Assembly: GCF_900582625.1 (NCBI RefSeq)
Contig: NZ_UTIQ01000084.1
Span: 62,001 to 126,000 of the forward strand
Source: Pseudomonas viridiflava
GTDB taxonomy: Bacteria; Pseudomonadota; Gammaproteobacteria; Pseudomonadales; Pseudomonadaceae
Reading direction: 5' to 3'
Length of the DNA stretch: 64,000 nucleotides
This document shows, in pieces, positions 48,587 through 58,221 of this stretch; the first letter of the stretch is position 1; the number at the start of each line of letters is the position of its first letter. The position numbers were made by a program, and so were the translations under genes. Below the pieces are notes generated by a model. That model had not been told where the DNA came from. It worked only from the letters and a program-made list of their open reading frames with translations, and made no database searches.

Positions 48587-49648
48587 TCAGTTCTCGCGCG
48601 CCTGATCCACACGCAACGCACCGTTATCAAACACGTTGAGCTTTTCGCGAAATTGCTCTGGCGAGGTTTGCGCGCCGGGCGCGGTTCCGGTCGGCGCGGG
48701 AGAGGCGCCAGGCGCAGGCGCTGCGCCGGGTACGGCCGGAGCGCCTTCGACTGGCGGCGCCTCACCCTCTTCACCGCCCTGCTCGCCTTCAATAGCGCGC
48801 TGAGCCTTTTTGGTCAGCACGATGATGTCGATCCGACGATTCACCGGGTTCATGGGGTCTTCGCGATCAAACAGCGCCGAGGACGCGTAGCCAACCACGC
48901 GAGCGATTTGCTCTTCGGGGTAACTGCCCGCCACCAGCGTGCGGCGCGCCGCGTTGGCGCGCTCGGCCGACAGCTCCCAGTTGCCGTAATCACCACGGCC
49001 TACGAACGGCTTGGCATCGGTGTGGCCGCTGACGCTGATCTTGTTAGGCACCGCCTTGATGGTGTCCGCCATGGCGATGAGGATGTCTTCGAAGTACGTT
49101 TGCAAGCGCGCGCTGCCACTGTCGAACATCGGTCGGTTGGCGGCGTCCATGATCTGAATGCGCAGGCCGTCCTGAGTGATCTCGAACAGAATCTGATCCT
49201 TGAAGCGCTGCAACTGCGGGTTCTCGTTGACCTTATTTTGCAGTTCTTGCAGCAGCAGTTCCAGGCGCTCTTTTTCCAGTTTTTCGGCGATGTTTTCCGC
49301 TTGCGTTTCGCTCGGAGAAATATCGCTTTCGGTATCGGACGCGGTGTCGGTGGCAGCCTTGGCGTCTTTCACGTCGGGATTGAGCGTTTTGTCCGGCGCC
49401 GGCGTTGGCGTGCCGCCCAGGTCAATCACATAGGGGCTGGCGCTTTCACTGAAACCGACGGGGTCCTGGAAATAACCGGAGATGGCCTTCTTCTGCTCTG
49501 GCGTGGCCGAGGACATCAGCCACAGCACCAGGAAGAACGCCATCATGGCAACGGCGAAGTCGGCAAAGGCAATTTTCCAGGCGCCGCCGTGGTGCCCCGC
49601 GGCAATCTTCTTGACGCGTTTAACAATGATGGGTTGGTTGTTATCCAT
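48587..49648 (-). CDS. motB: Flagellar motor stator protein MotB
   Basis: A 353-residue stator subunit. One transmembrane helix follows the N-terminal GGAWKIAFADFAVAMMAFFL, with proton-carrying Asp30 (FADF). A plug/linker and the OmpA-like peptidoglycan-binding domain (SVSGHTDAKPFVGRGDYGNW, LSAERANAARRTLV) follow. The C-terminal 55 residues are a Gly/Pro/Ala-rich disordered tail (EGAPAVPGAAPAPGASPA). It starts three bases past motA. Asp at 30 and AAGHHGG resemble H+-driven, MotB-type stators; a second pair (MotCD) is expected elsewhere in the genome. Confidence 0.95.
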   Translation of the reverse strand: MDNNQPIIVKRVKKIAAGHHGGAWKIAFADFAVAMMAFFLVLWLMSSATPEQKKAISGYFQDPVGFSESASPYVIDLGGTPTPAPDKTLNPDVKDAKAATDTASDTESDISPSETQAENIAEKLEKERLELLLQELQNKVNENPQLQRFKDQILFEITQDGLRIQIMDAANRPMFDSGSARLQTYFEDILIAMADTIKAVPNKISVSGHTDAKPFVGRGDYGNWELSAERANAARRTLVAGSYPEEQIARVVGYASSALFDREDPMNPVNRRIDIIVLTKKAQRAIEGEQGGEEGEAPPVEGAPAVPGAAPAPGASPAPTGTAPGAQTSPEQFREKLNVFDNGALRVDQAREN

Positions 49649-49651
49649 CTA

Positions 49652-50503
49652 TCAGCGGCCGCGAATCGCTTGTTCCAGCTCACTGAAACTGGGTCGATGC
49701 GCCGGGAACAACACCTTGCGACCGAACTCCACCGCCAACGATGGCGGCATGCCAGAGGCCGACGCCACCAACGAAGCCTTGATCGCTTCGTACACATTCA
49801 GCTCTTCTTTGGCATCGTGCTCCAGGCACGTGGCCAACGGCCCGAAGAAACCGTACGCCGCCAGAATACCGAGGAAGGTACCCACCAGTGCCGCACCGAC
49901 GTGCTGGCCGAGCGCCGCTTGTTCAACCTGACCCAGCAGGGCCATGGTCACCACGATACCGAGTACCGCCGCCACGATGCCAAAGCCCGGCAGACCATCG
50001 GCAATACGGGTAACGGCATGCGAATTGTGTTCGAGTTCTTCCTTGAGGCTGGTCAGTTCCATGTCGAACAGACCTTCAAGCTCGTGGGGCGCCATGTTGC
50101 CGGACGACATGATGCGCAGGTAGTCGCAGACAAACGCGGTCATGCCGGCATCTTTGAGCAGGCCCGGGTATTTGCTGAAAATAGCGCTGGCGGCGGGATC
50201 TTCGACATCGGCCTCAATGGCCATCATGCCTTCGCGACGGCTTTTGTTGAGGATCTCGTAGAGCATGCTCAGCACTTCGAGATAGAAAGCGTGGGTGAAA
50301 CGGTTGCCAAACATCTTCAGTGCTTTTTTGAACACTGACATGAAGGTGCTGCCGGGGTTGGCTTGCAGAAACGCACCCAATGCCGCACCACCGATAATCA
50401 TCACCTCGAAGGGCTGAATAAGCGCCGCGATTTTACCGTGGGATAAAACGTACCCGCCCAGTACCGACGCGAACACAACGATGATGCCGATGATTTTTGC
50501 CAT
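49652..50503 (-). CDS. motA: Flagellar motor stator protein MotA
   Basis: A 283-residue inner-membrane stator subunit with four transmembrane helices (IIGIIVVFASVLGGYVLSHG; VMIIGGAALGAFLQANPGST; GIVAAVLGIVVTMALLGQVE; VGAALVGTFLGILAAYGFFG) and a cytoplasmic loop between the second and third that contacts the rotor, including charged FDMELTSLKEELEHN. It heads the motAB unit; a flagellar sigma-28 type promoter is visible 68 bp upstream. Confidence 0.96.
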   Translation of the reverse strand: MAKIIGIIVVFASVLGGYVLSHGKIAALIQPFEVMIIGGAALGAFLQANPGSTFMSVFKKALKMFGNRFTHAFYLEVLSMLYEILNKSRREGMMAIEADVEDPAASAIFSKYPGLLKDAGMTAFVCDYLRIMSSGNMAPHELEGLFDMELTSLKEELEHNSHAVTRIADGLPGFGIVAAVLGIVVTMALLGQVEQAALGQHVGAALVGTFLGILAAYGFFGPLATCLEHDAKEELNVYEAIKASLVASASGMPPSLAVEFGRKVLFPAHRPSFSELEQAIRGR

Positions 50504-50570
50504 ATAAGGATTACTTAGAAAGTCAGGAAGACGCAGCCAATGAGAGGGGCATAAAAATCACCCCTTCTAA

Positions 50571-50597
50571 TTATCGGAACTTATACGCCAGACTATA
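50571..50597 (-). promoter_or_regulatory. Candidate sigma-28 (FliA) promoter of motAB
   Basis: On the minus strand TATA-N15-TCCGATAA (-10 at 50571-50578, -35 at 50594-50597) fits the FliA consensus TAAA-N15-GCCGATAA at 10 of 12 positions with exact spacing. It lies 68 bp upstream of the motA ATG. Confidence 0.65.
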
Positions 50598-50634
50598 GCC
50601 AGTTAAGGTTAAAAGCCAATGGGCTCACAACAGC

Positions 50635-52155
50635 ATGCCGACCTTGCCACCCGTACCATCAAGCCTGAAAACCTGGCTTAAGCACCTCGACAGTGTTCGT
50701 CTGCCAATACTGGCGACGACCCACGAACGGGTTCGGCGTTCCCTGCTTAATAGCAGCAGTTCGTTGCGCGATGTCGCCAATGTGATCGAAGCGAGCCCCT
50801 CGCTTGCCCTGTTGGTTTTGCGTGAAGCCAACCGAAGCAACAACAGCTTGAGCGAGCCGGCGGAGAGTCTCGAAATCGCCATCACGCGCCTGGGTTTGAA
50901 GCGCACCGAAGACCTTCTAAATATGTTGCCGGTGATTGCCGAGGAAAAAATCCCCAAGGCACTCCGGCAAATCCAGCTCATCAGTCAGCACGCCTCGCAG
51001 CAGGCCAGCGGTTTGTTTGCCAATCGCCTGGCACGGCTGTGGCAGGAAATCCACTGGAGCAGCCTGCTCTTTCTGTCGCCACTCTGGCCGTTGGCTGCGG
51101 CGCATCCCGAGCTGGTGGATAAATGGGAACAGCGGGTGCTCGGCAAGGGCGAGCCGACCCACAAGGTCGAGCGCGAACTGTTCGGCGTCACGCTACCCAC
51201 GCTCTGCCTGGCACTTGCTGAGCAGTGGCGCCTGCCGGAATGGATCATCCAAGCGTATCGCCTGCTCGCGACCGATCGCCGCCTGCTGGCGAAAGCGCTT
51301 CACATCGCACGTAATAATCAAGAGCCGCTGCATCAGCAACAGTTACTCGACGCCGACCCGGCGCTGTCGCGCTGGCTGACGCATCCGGGCAACACCATTT
51401 TATTTGCCAATGCTTTAGCGCTGAGTTCCCACCAAGCCTGGGACTGCCCGCACAGCTTGCGTTGGCAGCGCATCACCGCGCTTTATTTGCAACTGCCGCT
51501 GGCAGACTTGCAGCAACTGACCCACCAACAAGCGGTCACCAGTGCGCGGCAATTCCCTGGAACCGACTTGTGGCACCCGGCTCATGCCTTGCTCTGGCCG
51601 TGGAATGCCCGCCATCTGCAAGCCATCGCTGAACCCGCGCCGCCGCCGAAGGACACCTCCCCCGCCTGGCAACAACACTGCCGTGAACTGCTGCGCGAGC
51701 CGAGCGCCTTCGCCAACCTGTTGCAATTGACCGCGTGCATTCGCGACGCATTGGACGCTTGCGGCATGAGCCGCGCGCTGGTGTTGTTGGCTGATAAAAC
51801 GCAAACGCGCCTGGTGACGCAGCAGATCGTCGGCCTTCCCAAAGAAGCGCAAGCGCTGACTCTCGATGCCACCCAGAGCCAAGTGCTCAAACGTTTGCTT
51901 TCGCAGCCAGGGCAACTGCGCTTGAGCCCGGACAACATCGCTCAATTCTCGGCCTTATTGCCCGGAACCTTGAAAGCCCTGTTTCCCGGCGAGCACACCC
52001 TGCTGCGCTCGCTGGCCAACAACGGCAAGGTGGTGATGATTCTGGTCGTCGACCAGCAAGGCACGCCGCTGAGCGAACCCTGCGTGCAGGCGTTTGGCAA
52101 AATATCGCAATGCATCGAACGCGCCTTGGCCAGCTTTGCCAAACGCGGGCGCTAG
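50635..52155 (+). CDS. HDOD-domain signalling protein
   Basis: A 506-residue cytoplasmic protein. Residues about 20-220 are an HDOD domain (SSSLRDVANVIEASPSLALL, ITRLGLKRTEDLLNMLPVIA), a non-catalytic HD relative found in signalling proteins. The C-terminal 150 residues (SRALVLLADKTQTRLVTQQI) resemble a degenerate GAF domain, inferred from pattern only. It diverges from motAB across 131 bp and, as I recall, has the same place in P. aeruginosa (PA4955). No strong ribosome site precedes ATG 50635. A link with motility or c-di-GMP is suggested by neighbours only. Confidence 0.82.
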   Translation: MPTLPPVPSSLKTWLKHLDSVRLPILATTHERVRRSLLNSSSSLRDVANVIEASPSLALLVLREANRSNNSLSEPAESLEIAITRLGLKRTEDLLNMLPVIAEEKIPKALRQIQLISQHASQQASGLFANRLARLWQEIHWSSLLFLSPLWPLAAAHPELVDKWEQRVLGKGEPTHKVERELFGVTLPTLCLALAEQWRLPEWIIQAYRLLATDRRLLAKALHIARNNQEPLHQQQLLDADPALSRWLTHPGNTILFANALALSSHQAWDCPHSLRWQRITALYLQLPLADLQQLTHQQAVTSARQFPGTDLWHPAHALLWPWNARHLQAIAEPAPPPKDTSPAWQQHCRELLREPSAFANLLQLTACIRDALDACGMSRALVLLADKTQTRLVTQQIVGLPKEAQALTLDATQSQVLKRLLSQPGQLRLSPDNIAQFSALLPGTLKALFPGEHTLLRSLANNGKVVMILVVDQQGTPLSEPCVQAFGKISQCIERALASFAKRGR

Positions 52156-52203
52156 CCTTTCCGCTACAATTTGCCCCCTATCCACTTGGCCCGGAGGCCA
52201 TGC

Positions 52204-53022
52204 ATGTCCGCCTTCACTGGTTTGCCGCTGGTCATCGAACCCGCTGAACTCGCCTCGCGCCTCGCTGCGCCCGAGCTGATTCTGGTCGACCTCACCAGCG
52301 CTGCGCGCTATGCCCAAGGGCACATTCCGGGCGCGCGCTTCGTCGACCCCAAACGCACGCAACTTGGCCAACCACCCGCGCCAGGCCTGCTGCCAGAACC
52401 CGCGCAGCTGCAAGCGTTGTTCGCAGACCTGGGGCACAACCCCGACGCCGTTTATGTGGTGTATGACGATGAAGGCGGCGGCTGGGCCGGACGCTTTATC
52501 TGGCTGCTCGATGTGATTGGCCATGGCCGCTACCACTACCTCGACGGCGGCCTGCTGGCCTGGCAAGCCGAAGAGCGTGAGCTGAGCACCGAGGTTCCGG
52601 CGCCGACCACACAAGCGCCAATCGCCGTGACGATTGACGACACCCCAACCGCCACCCGCGAGTACCTGCTAAGCCGTCTGGGCAGTGCCGACCTTGGCAT
52701 CTGGGATGCCCGCGCGCCGTCGGAATACCGCGGCGAAAAAGTGGTGGCAGCACGCGGCGGCCACATTCCCGGCGCGGTGAATTTCGAGTGGACCGCCGGC
52801 ATGGACCAGGCCCGCGCCTTGCGCATTCGCCAAGACATGCCCGCCATCCTGGAAAGCCTCGGCCTGAGCAAAGACAAAGAAATCATCACCCATTGCCAAA
52901 CCCATCACCGCTCCGGCTTCACCTACCTGGTGGCCAAGGCGCTGGGCTATCCGCGAGTGAAGGCGTATGCCGGCTCATGGGGCGAGTGGGGCAATCTGCC
53001 GGATACGCCAATCGAGGTGTAA
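52204..53022 (+). CDS. rhdA: Thiosulfate sulfurtransferase (rhodanese) RhdA
   Basis: A 272-residue tandem-rhodanese enzyme. The N-terminal domain is inactive; the C-terminal domain has catalytic Cys231 in HCQTHHRS, the same active-site loop as Azotobacter vinelandii RhdA, distinct from the CRKGVT loop of animal rhodanese and CGSGVT of mercaptopyruvate transferases. RhdA is linked to iron-sulphur cluster supply and redox balance. ATG 52204 has GGAGG six bases upstream. It lies 34 bp before psd, as in other pseudomonads. Confidence 0.93.
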   Translation: MSAFTGLPLVIEPAELASRLAAPELILVDLTSAARYAQGHIPGARFVDPKRTQLGQPPAPGLLPEPAQLQALFADLGHNPDAVYVVYDDEGGGWAGRFIWLLDVIGHGRYHYLDGGLLAWQAEERELSTEVPAPTTQAPIAVTIDDTPTATREYLLSRLGSADLGIWDARAPSEYRGEKVVAARGGHIPGAVNFEWTAGMDQARALRIRQDMPAILESLGLSKDKEIITHCQTHHRSGFTYLVAKALGYPRVKAYAGSWGEWGNLPDTPIEV

Positions 53023-53056
53023 GCCTCGGCTACTTATTCAACGTTTAGGAACATCC

Positions 53057-53914
53057 ATGAAAGATCGTTTGTTTATCCTCAGCCAATACTTGCTGCCCCA
53101 TCACCTGCTGTCGCGGGCCATTGGCTGCATTGCCGAATGCCGCGCCGATTGGCTGAAAAATCCGCTCATCAAGTGGTTCGTCAACCAGTATCAAGTGGAC
53201 ATGAGCGAAGCGCAGGTCGAAGACCCAACCGCCTACGAAAACTTCAACGCCTTCTTCACTCGCGCGTTGAAAGACGGCGCACGGCCATTGGACGAAACCC
53301 CTGGCGCGGTGCTCTGCCCTGCCGACGGCGCCGTTAGCCAGCTTGGCCCGATCGAACACGGCCGCCTGTTCCAAGCCAAAGGCCACAGCTTCAGCGCCGT
53401 GGAACTGTTGGGCGGCGAGGCTGAACGCGCAGCGCCGTTCATGGGCGGCGAGTTCGCCACCATTTACCTGTCGCCCAAGGATTACCACCGTGTGCACATG
53501 CCGTTGGCAGGCACGTTGAAGGAAATGGTTTACGTGCCGGGACGACTGTTCTCGGTGAACCAGACCACAGCGGAAAACGTGCCGGAGTTGTTTGCACGCA
53601 ATGAGCGTTTAGTCTGCATTTTTGACACCGAGCGCGGCCCTATGGCGGTGGTGCTGGTGGGCGCGATGATCGTTGCGGCCATCGAAACGGTGTGGGCCGG
53701 CCAGGTTGCGCCACCGACACGCCTGTTGAAAACCACCCGCTATGACGCAGCGGCGCGCGGCCCCATTGAACTGGCAAAAGGCGCTGAACTGGGCCGCTTC
53801 AAGCTGGGCTCCACGGCCATCGTGCTGTTCGGGCCGAACCAGGTTAAGTGGGCCGAACATATGGTTGCCGGCAGCGCAACGCGCATGGGCGAGCGCCTGG
53901 CCGACGCACGCTGA
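53057..53914 (+). CDS. psd: Phosphatidylserine decarboxylase proenzyme
   Basis: Membrane-associated enzyme making phosphatidylethanolamine. The 285-residue proenzyme has the self-cleavage motif LGST at 250-253; cleavage between Gly251 and Ser252 turns Ser252 into the pyruvoyl group. Catalytic His segments [13 protein letters not shown] are present, and Asp in [11 protein letters not shown] completes the triad near residue 90. ATG 53057 has TAGGA upstream; the longer frame from 52967 overlaps rhdA. Confidence 0.97.
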   Translation: MKDRLFILSQYLLPHHLLSRAIGCIAECRADWLKNPLIKWFVNQYQVDMSEAQVEDPTAYENFNAFFTRALKDGARPLDETPGAVLCPADGAVSQLGPIEHGRLFQAKGHSFSAVELLGGEAERAAPFMGGEFATIYLSPKDYHRVHMPLAGTLKEMVYVPGRLFSVNQTTAENVPELFARNERLVCIFDTERGPMAVVLVGAMIVAAIETVWAGQVAPPTRLLKTTRYDAAARGPIELAKGAELGRFKLGSTAIVLFGPNQVKWAEHMVAGSATRMGERLADAR

Positions 53915-54013
53915 AATGCGTACACGGCACGAGCCCCGTGCAGTGCCGTTGAACATCTGAGTCCGGCTTGAGGTCTTACGCTTAACAAACCTCGACCGGC
54001 AAAGGCAAATCGC

Positions 54014-54056
54014 CATCTTGGCCATACCCCCGATTGGCTGCGGGTATGGCAAGATG
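54014..54056. other. Strong hairpin upstream of the PilZ gene
   Basis: CATCTTGGCCATACCC (54014-54029) pairs with GGGTATGGCAAGATG (54042-54056) over 15 bp with one bulged G, around a 12-base loop. It lies 87 bp before the PilZ start and 100 bp past psd. No T run follows on either strand. A weaker palindrome, ACGGCAC...GTGCCGT, lies at 53924-53949 just past psd and may be its terminator. Confidence 0.6.
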
Positions 54057-54142
54057 CTGCTAGAGTTCGGAAAACCGACATTCAGATCGACTCGCCACGC
54101 CACCGTGCGCAGGAGTGTCCAGCCAGATGGATTACGAGTTAC

Positions 54143-55957
54143 ATGGATAAACAGAATCCCCACCTGCTGCTACGTGTACCGACGCCAAACCAGCAGAAAC
54201 TTTCGTTCTGTGACTCCAGCCCTCGCGATCTCAAACGCTGGATCGCCGGCCTGCCGAAGGCAAATCTGGGCGAAACAGCCCGCCAGCTTTATCAATGCCT
54301 GGTCGAGCTCAACCAACTCATCACCCCTGCCGAAAATCGCCTGCAACTGCTTGAACTGTTGCGTGCTGAAGTCTATTTCGTCAGCAAGCATTTGGAACGT
54401 CACTTCCTCAACCAGGCCATCGTGCTGGATGAGCGTCCGCGCAAAGTGGCCAACCTTTGCCAGGCCTTGGAAAACCATCTCGCGGCCGGCTACAAACTGA
54501 TCGTCTCCCAGGAAGCGCCGCGCAACAGCCGCGAGCGCAACCAGATGCAGCTTCTGACCATCGCCATTCAACGTGCCTGCCACTGCTTGTGCGGCCCGCT
54601 GATTCGCGCGAGCCAGTTATATTGCCCGGTACCCGAAGGGCTCTGGCTGGAATTGCACAAGCTCTACCAAATTGCCCAAAACAGTGCGCTGCAAACCATC
54701 GTCGTGCGCGACGACATGGCACTGCACACCAAAGGGCTGAGCGTCGAACAGACCTACCTGATTGCCCTGCTGCTAGGCTGCGCGCGCACCAACCAGATGC
54801 GCCAGAACGGCATCGCGAAGCTGGCTGAAGTGCTCGGCGCGTGGAGCTCGATGGTGCACCTTCAGGCGGCGGACGAACCCGGCAGCCTATTCGCCGTGCC
54901 CTCGCAGGTCGACGGCCCGCCGCGCTACAAATCGCTGTTCCATGACAACGAACTGCAAAGCTTGCTCGGCATTGATCCGCAGCCGTTGGTGGATGCGATC
55001 AAAGAGCACCTGATGATGGAGCCCGAGAAACGTGCAACGTCGCGCTTGCTGGTGCCCGAAGGCATGAGCATCGACCTGCTGCAACACCTCGGCTCGGCCT
55101 GGGGCGACATCGCCGAACGCACCTTCCAACGCAACGCCGGCCACGGCAGCTTGCGACTGTGCTTGGGCATGAGCGCTCTGCATTTTTTCCTGGCCGGCGG
55201 CAAGCCATTCAACGAAGTGCTCAAGCGCCAGGAAGAACGTCAGACCGCGAGCTTCAAAGCCGTCAATGCCGACGCCAAGGACATCTGGCGCAATGCCTTC
55301 GACGCGCAAGCCAACGTGGACTGGAACGGTGGCCTGCCCCACGAAGAAATCCAATACCAACGGCCGGCGGGTGAAGCCGAGTCCGCCACAGGCGCGGCAG
55401 AAAACAACTACGCGACCTTCGAGCTTCCCATCGTCAACCACAGCCCCGGCGGCTATTGCCTGAGCTGGCCGAAAGAAGTGCCCAGCCAGCTGCAAGCCGG
55501 CGAGCTACTCGGTGTGCAAGACTCGCCCGAGCAGAGCTGGAGCGTGGCGTTAGTGCGCTGGATTCGCCAAGTGCGCGGTGGTGGCACGCAAATGGGCATT
55601 GAGCTGATCGCGCCGCACGCCCAGCCGTGCGGCCTGCAACTGCTGCGTAAAGCGGATCAGAACAGCCAATACCTGCGTGCGCTGCTGCTGCCGGAAATCA
55701 GCGCTATTTCGCGGCCCGCCACCGTCATTACGGCGCGCTTGCCATTCCAGGAAGGCAACAAGGTTCAAATCAATTTGAACGGCGAAGAACGCCGCGCGGT
55801 GCTGAGTCGCAAGCAAACCAGCACCGGCAGTTTTAACCAGTTCGAGTACCGCGTTGTAGAGCAGGCGACCCCCGAACAAGGGAAGCCGGTCACAGCGCCG
55901 AAAACCCAAAGCGCGGGCGGCGAGGAAGACTTTGACTCACTTTGGAAGTCACTGTAG
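54143..55957 (+). CDS. Large PilZ-like, probable c-di-GMP-binding regulator
   Basis: A 604-residue cytoplasmic protein. The first 400 residues are mostly helical and match no family I can name. From about residue 415 to 520 lies a PilZ-like beta-barrel segment with NHSPGGYCLSW, resembling the (D/N)xSxxG element, and GTQMGIELIAPHAQ. The arginine-rich RxxxR lead of classical PilZ is not clear, so c-di-GMP binding is uncertain. It lies 64 bp before fimX and is in the place of P. aeruginosa PA4958. Joint work with FimX in pilus control is likely by position. No strong ribosome site is seen before the ATG. Confidence 0.8.
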   Translation: MDKQNPHLLLRVPTPNQQKLSFCDSSPRDLKRWIAGLPKANLGETARQLYQCLVELNQLITPAENRLQLLELLRAEVYFVSKHLERHFLNQAIVLDERPRKVANLCQALENHLAAGYKLIVSQEAPRNSRERNQMQLLTIAIQRACHCLCGPLIRASQLYCPVPEGLWLELHKLYQIAQNSALQTIVVRDDMALHTKGLSVEQTYLIALLLGCARTNQMRQNGIAKLAEVLGAWSSMVHLQAADEPGSLFAVPSQVDGPPRYKSLFHDNELQSLLGIDPQPLVDAIKEHLMMEPEKRATSRLLVPEGMSIDLLQHLGSAWGDIAERTFQRNAGHGSLRLCLGMSALHFFLAGGKPFNEVLKRQEERQTASFKAVNADAKDIWRNAFDAQANVDWNGGLPHEEIQYQRPAGEAESATGAAENNYATFELPIVNHSPGGYCLSWPKEVPSQLQAGELLGVQDSPEQSWSVALVRWIRQVRGGGTQMGIELIAPHAQPCGLQLLRKADQNSQYLRALLLPEISAISRPATVITARLPFQEGNKVQINLNGEERRAVLSRKQTSTGSFNQFEYRVVEQATPEQGKPVTAPKTQSAGGEEDFDSLWKSL

Positions 55958-56021
55958 ATTGCGCCGCACACCCCCTTTTGTCGCCTTTTCGCGCCCGTTC
56001 GGCGCAGTCTAAGCACACGCC

Positions 56022-58091
56022 ATGGCCATCGAAAAGAAAACCATCCGGCTGCTGATTCTCGAGGACTCGCAGAACGAGGCCGAGCGTCTCGTCAGCCTGT
56101 TCCGCAATGCCGGTCGCGCCACGCGCGTGCACCGTCTGACGTCCAGTGACGACCTGGCTACCGCACTCCAGCAAAGCTGGGATCTGCTGATTGCCGCGCC
56201 GAGCAGTGAAAACCTCGACCCCAGCGAAGCGATCAATGCGATTCGCCGCCAGGCCAAAGATATTCCGCTGATTCAGCTCACCGCTGACAACGACCCCGAC
56301 GCCATCACCGAAGCCCTCGCACTCGGCGCGCAAGACGCCTTGCCGCAAGGTGAAGACGAGCGCCTGATTCTGGTCGCCAATCGTGAGCTGGCCAACCTCG
56401 AAGAACGTCGTGGCCGCCGGGTAGCGGAAATTGCCCTGCGCGAAGCCGAAAAGCGCTGCCAGTTGCTGCTCGACAGCTCGGTGGATGCGATCACCTACGT
56501 TCACGACGGCATGCACATTTACGCCAACCGCGCGTACTTGAAGCTGTTCGACTACGAAGATGCCGACGAGCTCGAAGGCATGCCGATGATCGACCTGATC
56601 TCCGGCTGCGATCACGCCAACTTCAAAGATTTCCTCAAGAACTACCAAAGCGCTGAAGGCAGTGCCGAGCTGACGTGCAGCGGCGTAAAAGCCAACGGCC
56701 AGACGTTCCAGGCGCGCATGAGTTTCTCGCCCGCCACCTACGACAGCGAACCGTGCATTCAGGTGGTGATTCGCGCCGAAACCGGCAACGCCGAACTGGA
56801 AGAAAAGCTGCGTGAAATCAGCAGCCAAGACCTGGTTACCGGCCTGTTCAACCGCAGCCACTTCATTGAGCTGATGGACGCCGCCGCCGAGCGCGCAGTA
56901 AACGCCGGCCAGCCAGGCACGCTCAGCTATATCCGCGTCGACCGCTACAGCAACCTGCTGGCGGAAACCGGGCTGGCGGGCATCGACCTGCTGCTCACTG
57001 ATCTGGCCAACCTGCTGCGCGAGCACTTCAGTGATGACTCGCAATTGGCCCGTTTCGGTGACGACGTATTTACCGTGTTGCAACCGGGCAAGACGCCGGA
57101 ACAGGCGCAAGGCGAGCTTGCCGCCCTGCTGAAAAAAGTCGAAGGGCACATGTTCGACGTCAGCGGCCGCACGGTGCAAACCAGCCTGTCTATCGGCGTG
57201 GCTGGTCTCAACGAGAAAACGCCAAAAGCCCAGGAAGTGATCGACCGCGCCCACCGCTGCGCCGACGAGTTGGGGGATGGCAACGCCATCAAGCTCTACA
57301 ACCCGGCCCAGGAATTGGCCGCTGCGGCGAATCGCGGCAATATCGTCGCCATGGTTCAGCAGGCGCTGGAAAACAACAGCTTCCGCCTGCTGTTCCAGCC
57401 GATCATCAGCCTGCGCGGCGACAGCAATGAGCACTACGAAGTGCTGCTGCGCCTGCTCAACCCGCAAGGCGTTGAAGTGCCGCCCGGCGAATTCCTCGAA
57501 GCGGCGCGCGACGCGGGCCTGGCCGAGAAGATTGATCGCTGGGTAATCCTCAACTCCATCAAGCTGCTCGCCGACCACCGCTCCAAAGGCCACAACACCT
57601 GCCTGTTCGTGCACCTGTCGCAAGCCAGCGTGCAAGACCAGACGCTGTTGCCGTGGCTGAGCGTGGCGCTTAAAGCCGCCCGCTTGCCGTCCGATGCGCT
57701 GGCGTTCCAGCTCAGCGAGCCGGACGCCACCACCTACCTGAAACAGGCCAAAGCGCTGACTCAGGGCTTGGCGGAACTGCATTGCAAAGTCGCCCTCAGC
57801 CAGTTCGGCTGTGCGCTCAACCCGTTCAACACGCTGAAGCACCTGAGCGTCGATTTCGTCAAAGTAGACGGCTCGTTCTCTCAGGACCTGAGCAACGCCG
57901 ACGCTCAGGAAGCGCTAAAAACACTGCTCAGCAGCCTGCACGCGCAAGCCAAGCTGACCATCGTGCCGTTCGTGGAAAGCGCCAGCGTGCTCGCCACTTT
58001 GTGGCAGGCGGGCGTGAATTACATTCAGGGTTACTACTTGCAGGGTCCGAGTCAGTCGATGGATTACGACTTCGCGGCGGGCGATGAGTAA
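56022..58091 (+). CDS. fimX: FimX, c-di-GMP-binding regulator of type IV pili
   Basis: A 689-residue protein ordered as REC-like (1-125), PAS (about 135-255), GGDEF (275-430) and EAL (435-689). Both catalytic motifs are degenerate: GDDVF at 346-350 instead of GGDEF, and EVL at 473-475 instead of EAL. The REC domain lacks the usual phosphorylated Asp pattern. In P. aeruginosa FimX these domains have lost enzyme activity and the EAL domain binds c-di-GMP tightly to control pilus assembly and twitching at low c-di-GMP. The same degeneracy here supports that role. Confidence 0.94.
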   Translation: MAIEKKTIRLLILEDSQNEAERLVSLFRNAGRATRVHRLTSSDDLATALQQSWDLLIAAPSSENLDPSEAINAIRRQAKDIPLIQLTADNDPDAITEALALGAQDALPQGEDERLILVANRELANLEERRGRRVAEIALREAEKRCQLLLDSSVDAITYVHDGMHIYANRAYLKLFDYEDADELEGMPMIDLISGCDHANFKDFLKNYQSAEGSAELTCSGVKANGQTFQARMSFSPATYDSEPCIQVVIRAETGNAELEEKLREISSQDLVTGLFNRSHFIELMDAAAERAVNAGQPGTLSYIRVDRYSNLLAETGLAGIDLLLTDLANLLREHFSDDSQLARFGDDVFTVLQPGKTPEQAQGELAALLKKVEGHMFDVSGRTVQTSLSIGVAGLNEKTPKAQEVIDRAHRCADELGDGNAIKLYNPAQELAAAANRGNIVAMVQQALENNSFRLLFQPIISLRGDSNEHYEVLLRLLNPQGVEVPPGEFLEAARDAGLAEKIDRWVILNSIKLLADHRSKGHNTCLFVHLSQASVQDQTLLPWLSVALKAARLPSDALAFQLSEPDATTYLKQAKALTQGLAELHCKVALSQFGCALNPFNTLKHLSVDFVKVDGSFSQDLSNADAQEALKTLLSSLHAQAKLTIVPFVESASVLATLWQAGVNYIQGYYLQGPSQSMDYDFAAGDE

Positions 58092-58100
58092 ATCTAAACA

Positions 58101-58125
58101 GCATCGCGGCTAAAGCCGCTCCTAC
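58101..58125. repeat. REP-like palindrome, right half
   Basis: GCATCGCGGCTAAAGCCGCT then CCTAC, the right arm of the family, ten bases past the fimX stop. A partial match CCTGTGGGAGTTGCCGG follows at 58141. Confidence 0.75.
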
Positions 58126-58193
58126 AGGGAAACCTCGATTCCTGTGGGAGTTGCCGGTCCGGTCAGCCTCGATGATCTTGATCTGCTCAAACA

Positions 58194-58221
58194 AAAAAGG
58201 CGCCCCACGGGGCGCCTTTTT
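58194..58221. terminator. Bidirectional terminator between fimX and secB
   Basis: GGCGCCCC-AC-GGGGCGCC with A and T runs on the flanks, 15 bases past the secB stop on the minus strand. It can end both converging transcripts. Confidence 0.88.

Noticed and set aside
55890..57842. Open frame of 650 codons on the minus strand
   Set aside because: Antisense to fimX. The translation is His/Gln/Arg-rich without family motifs, while the plus-strand product is a clear FimX.
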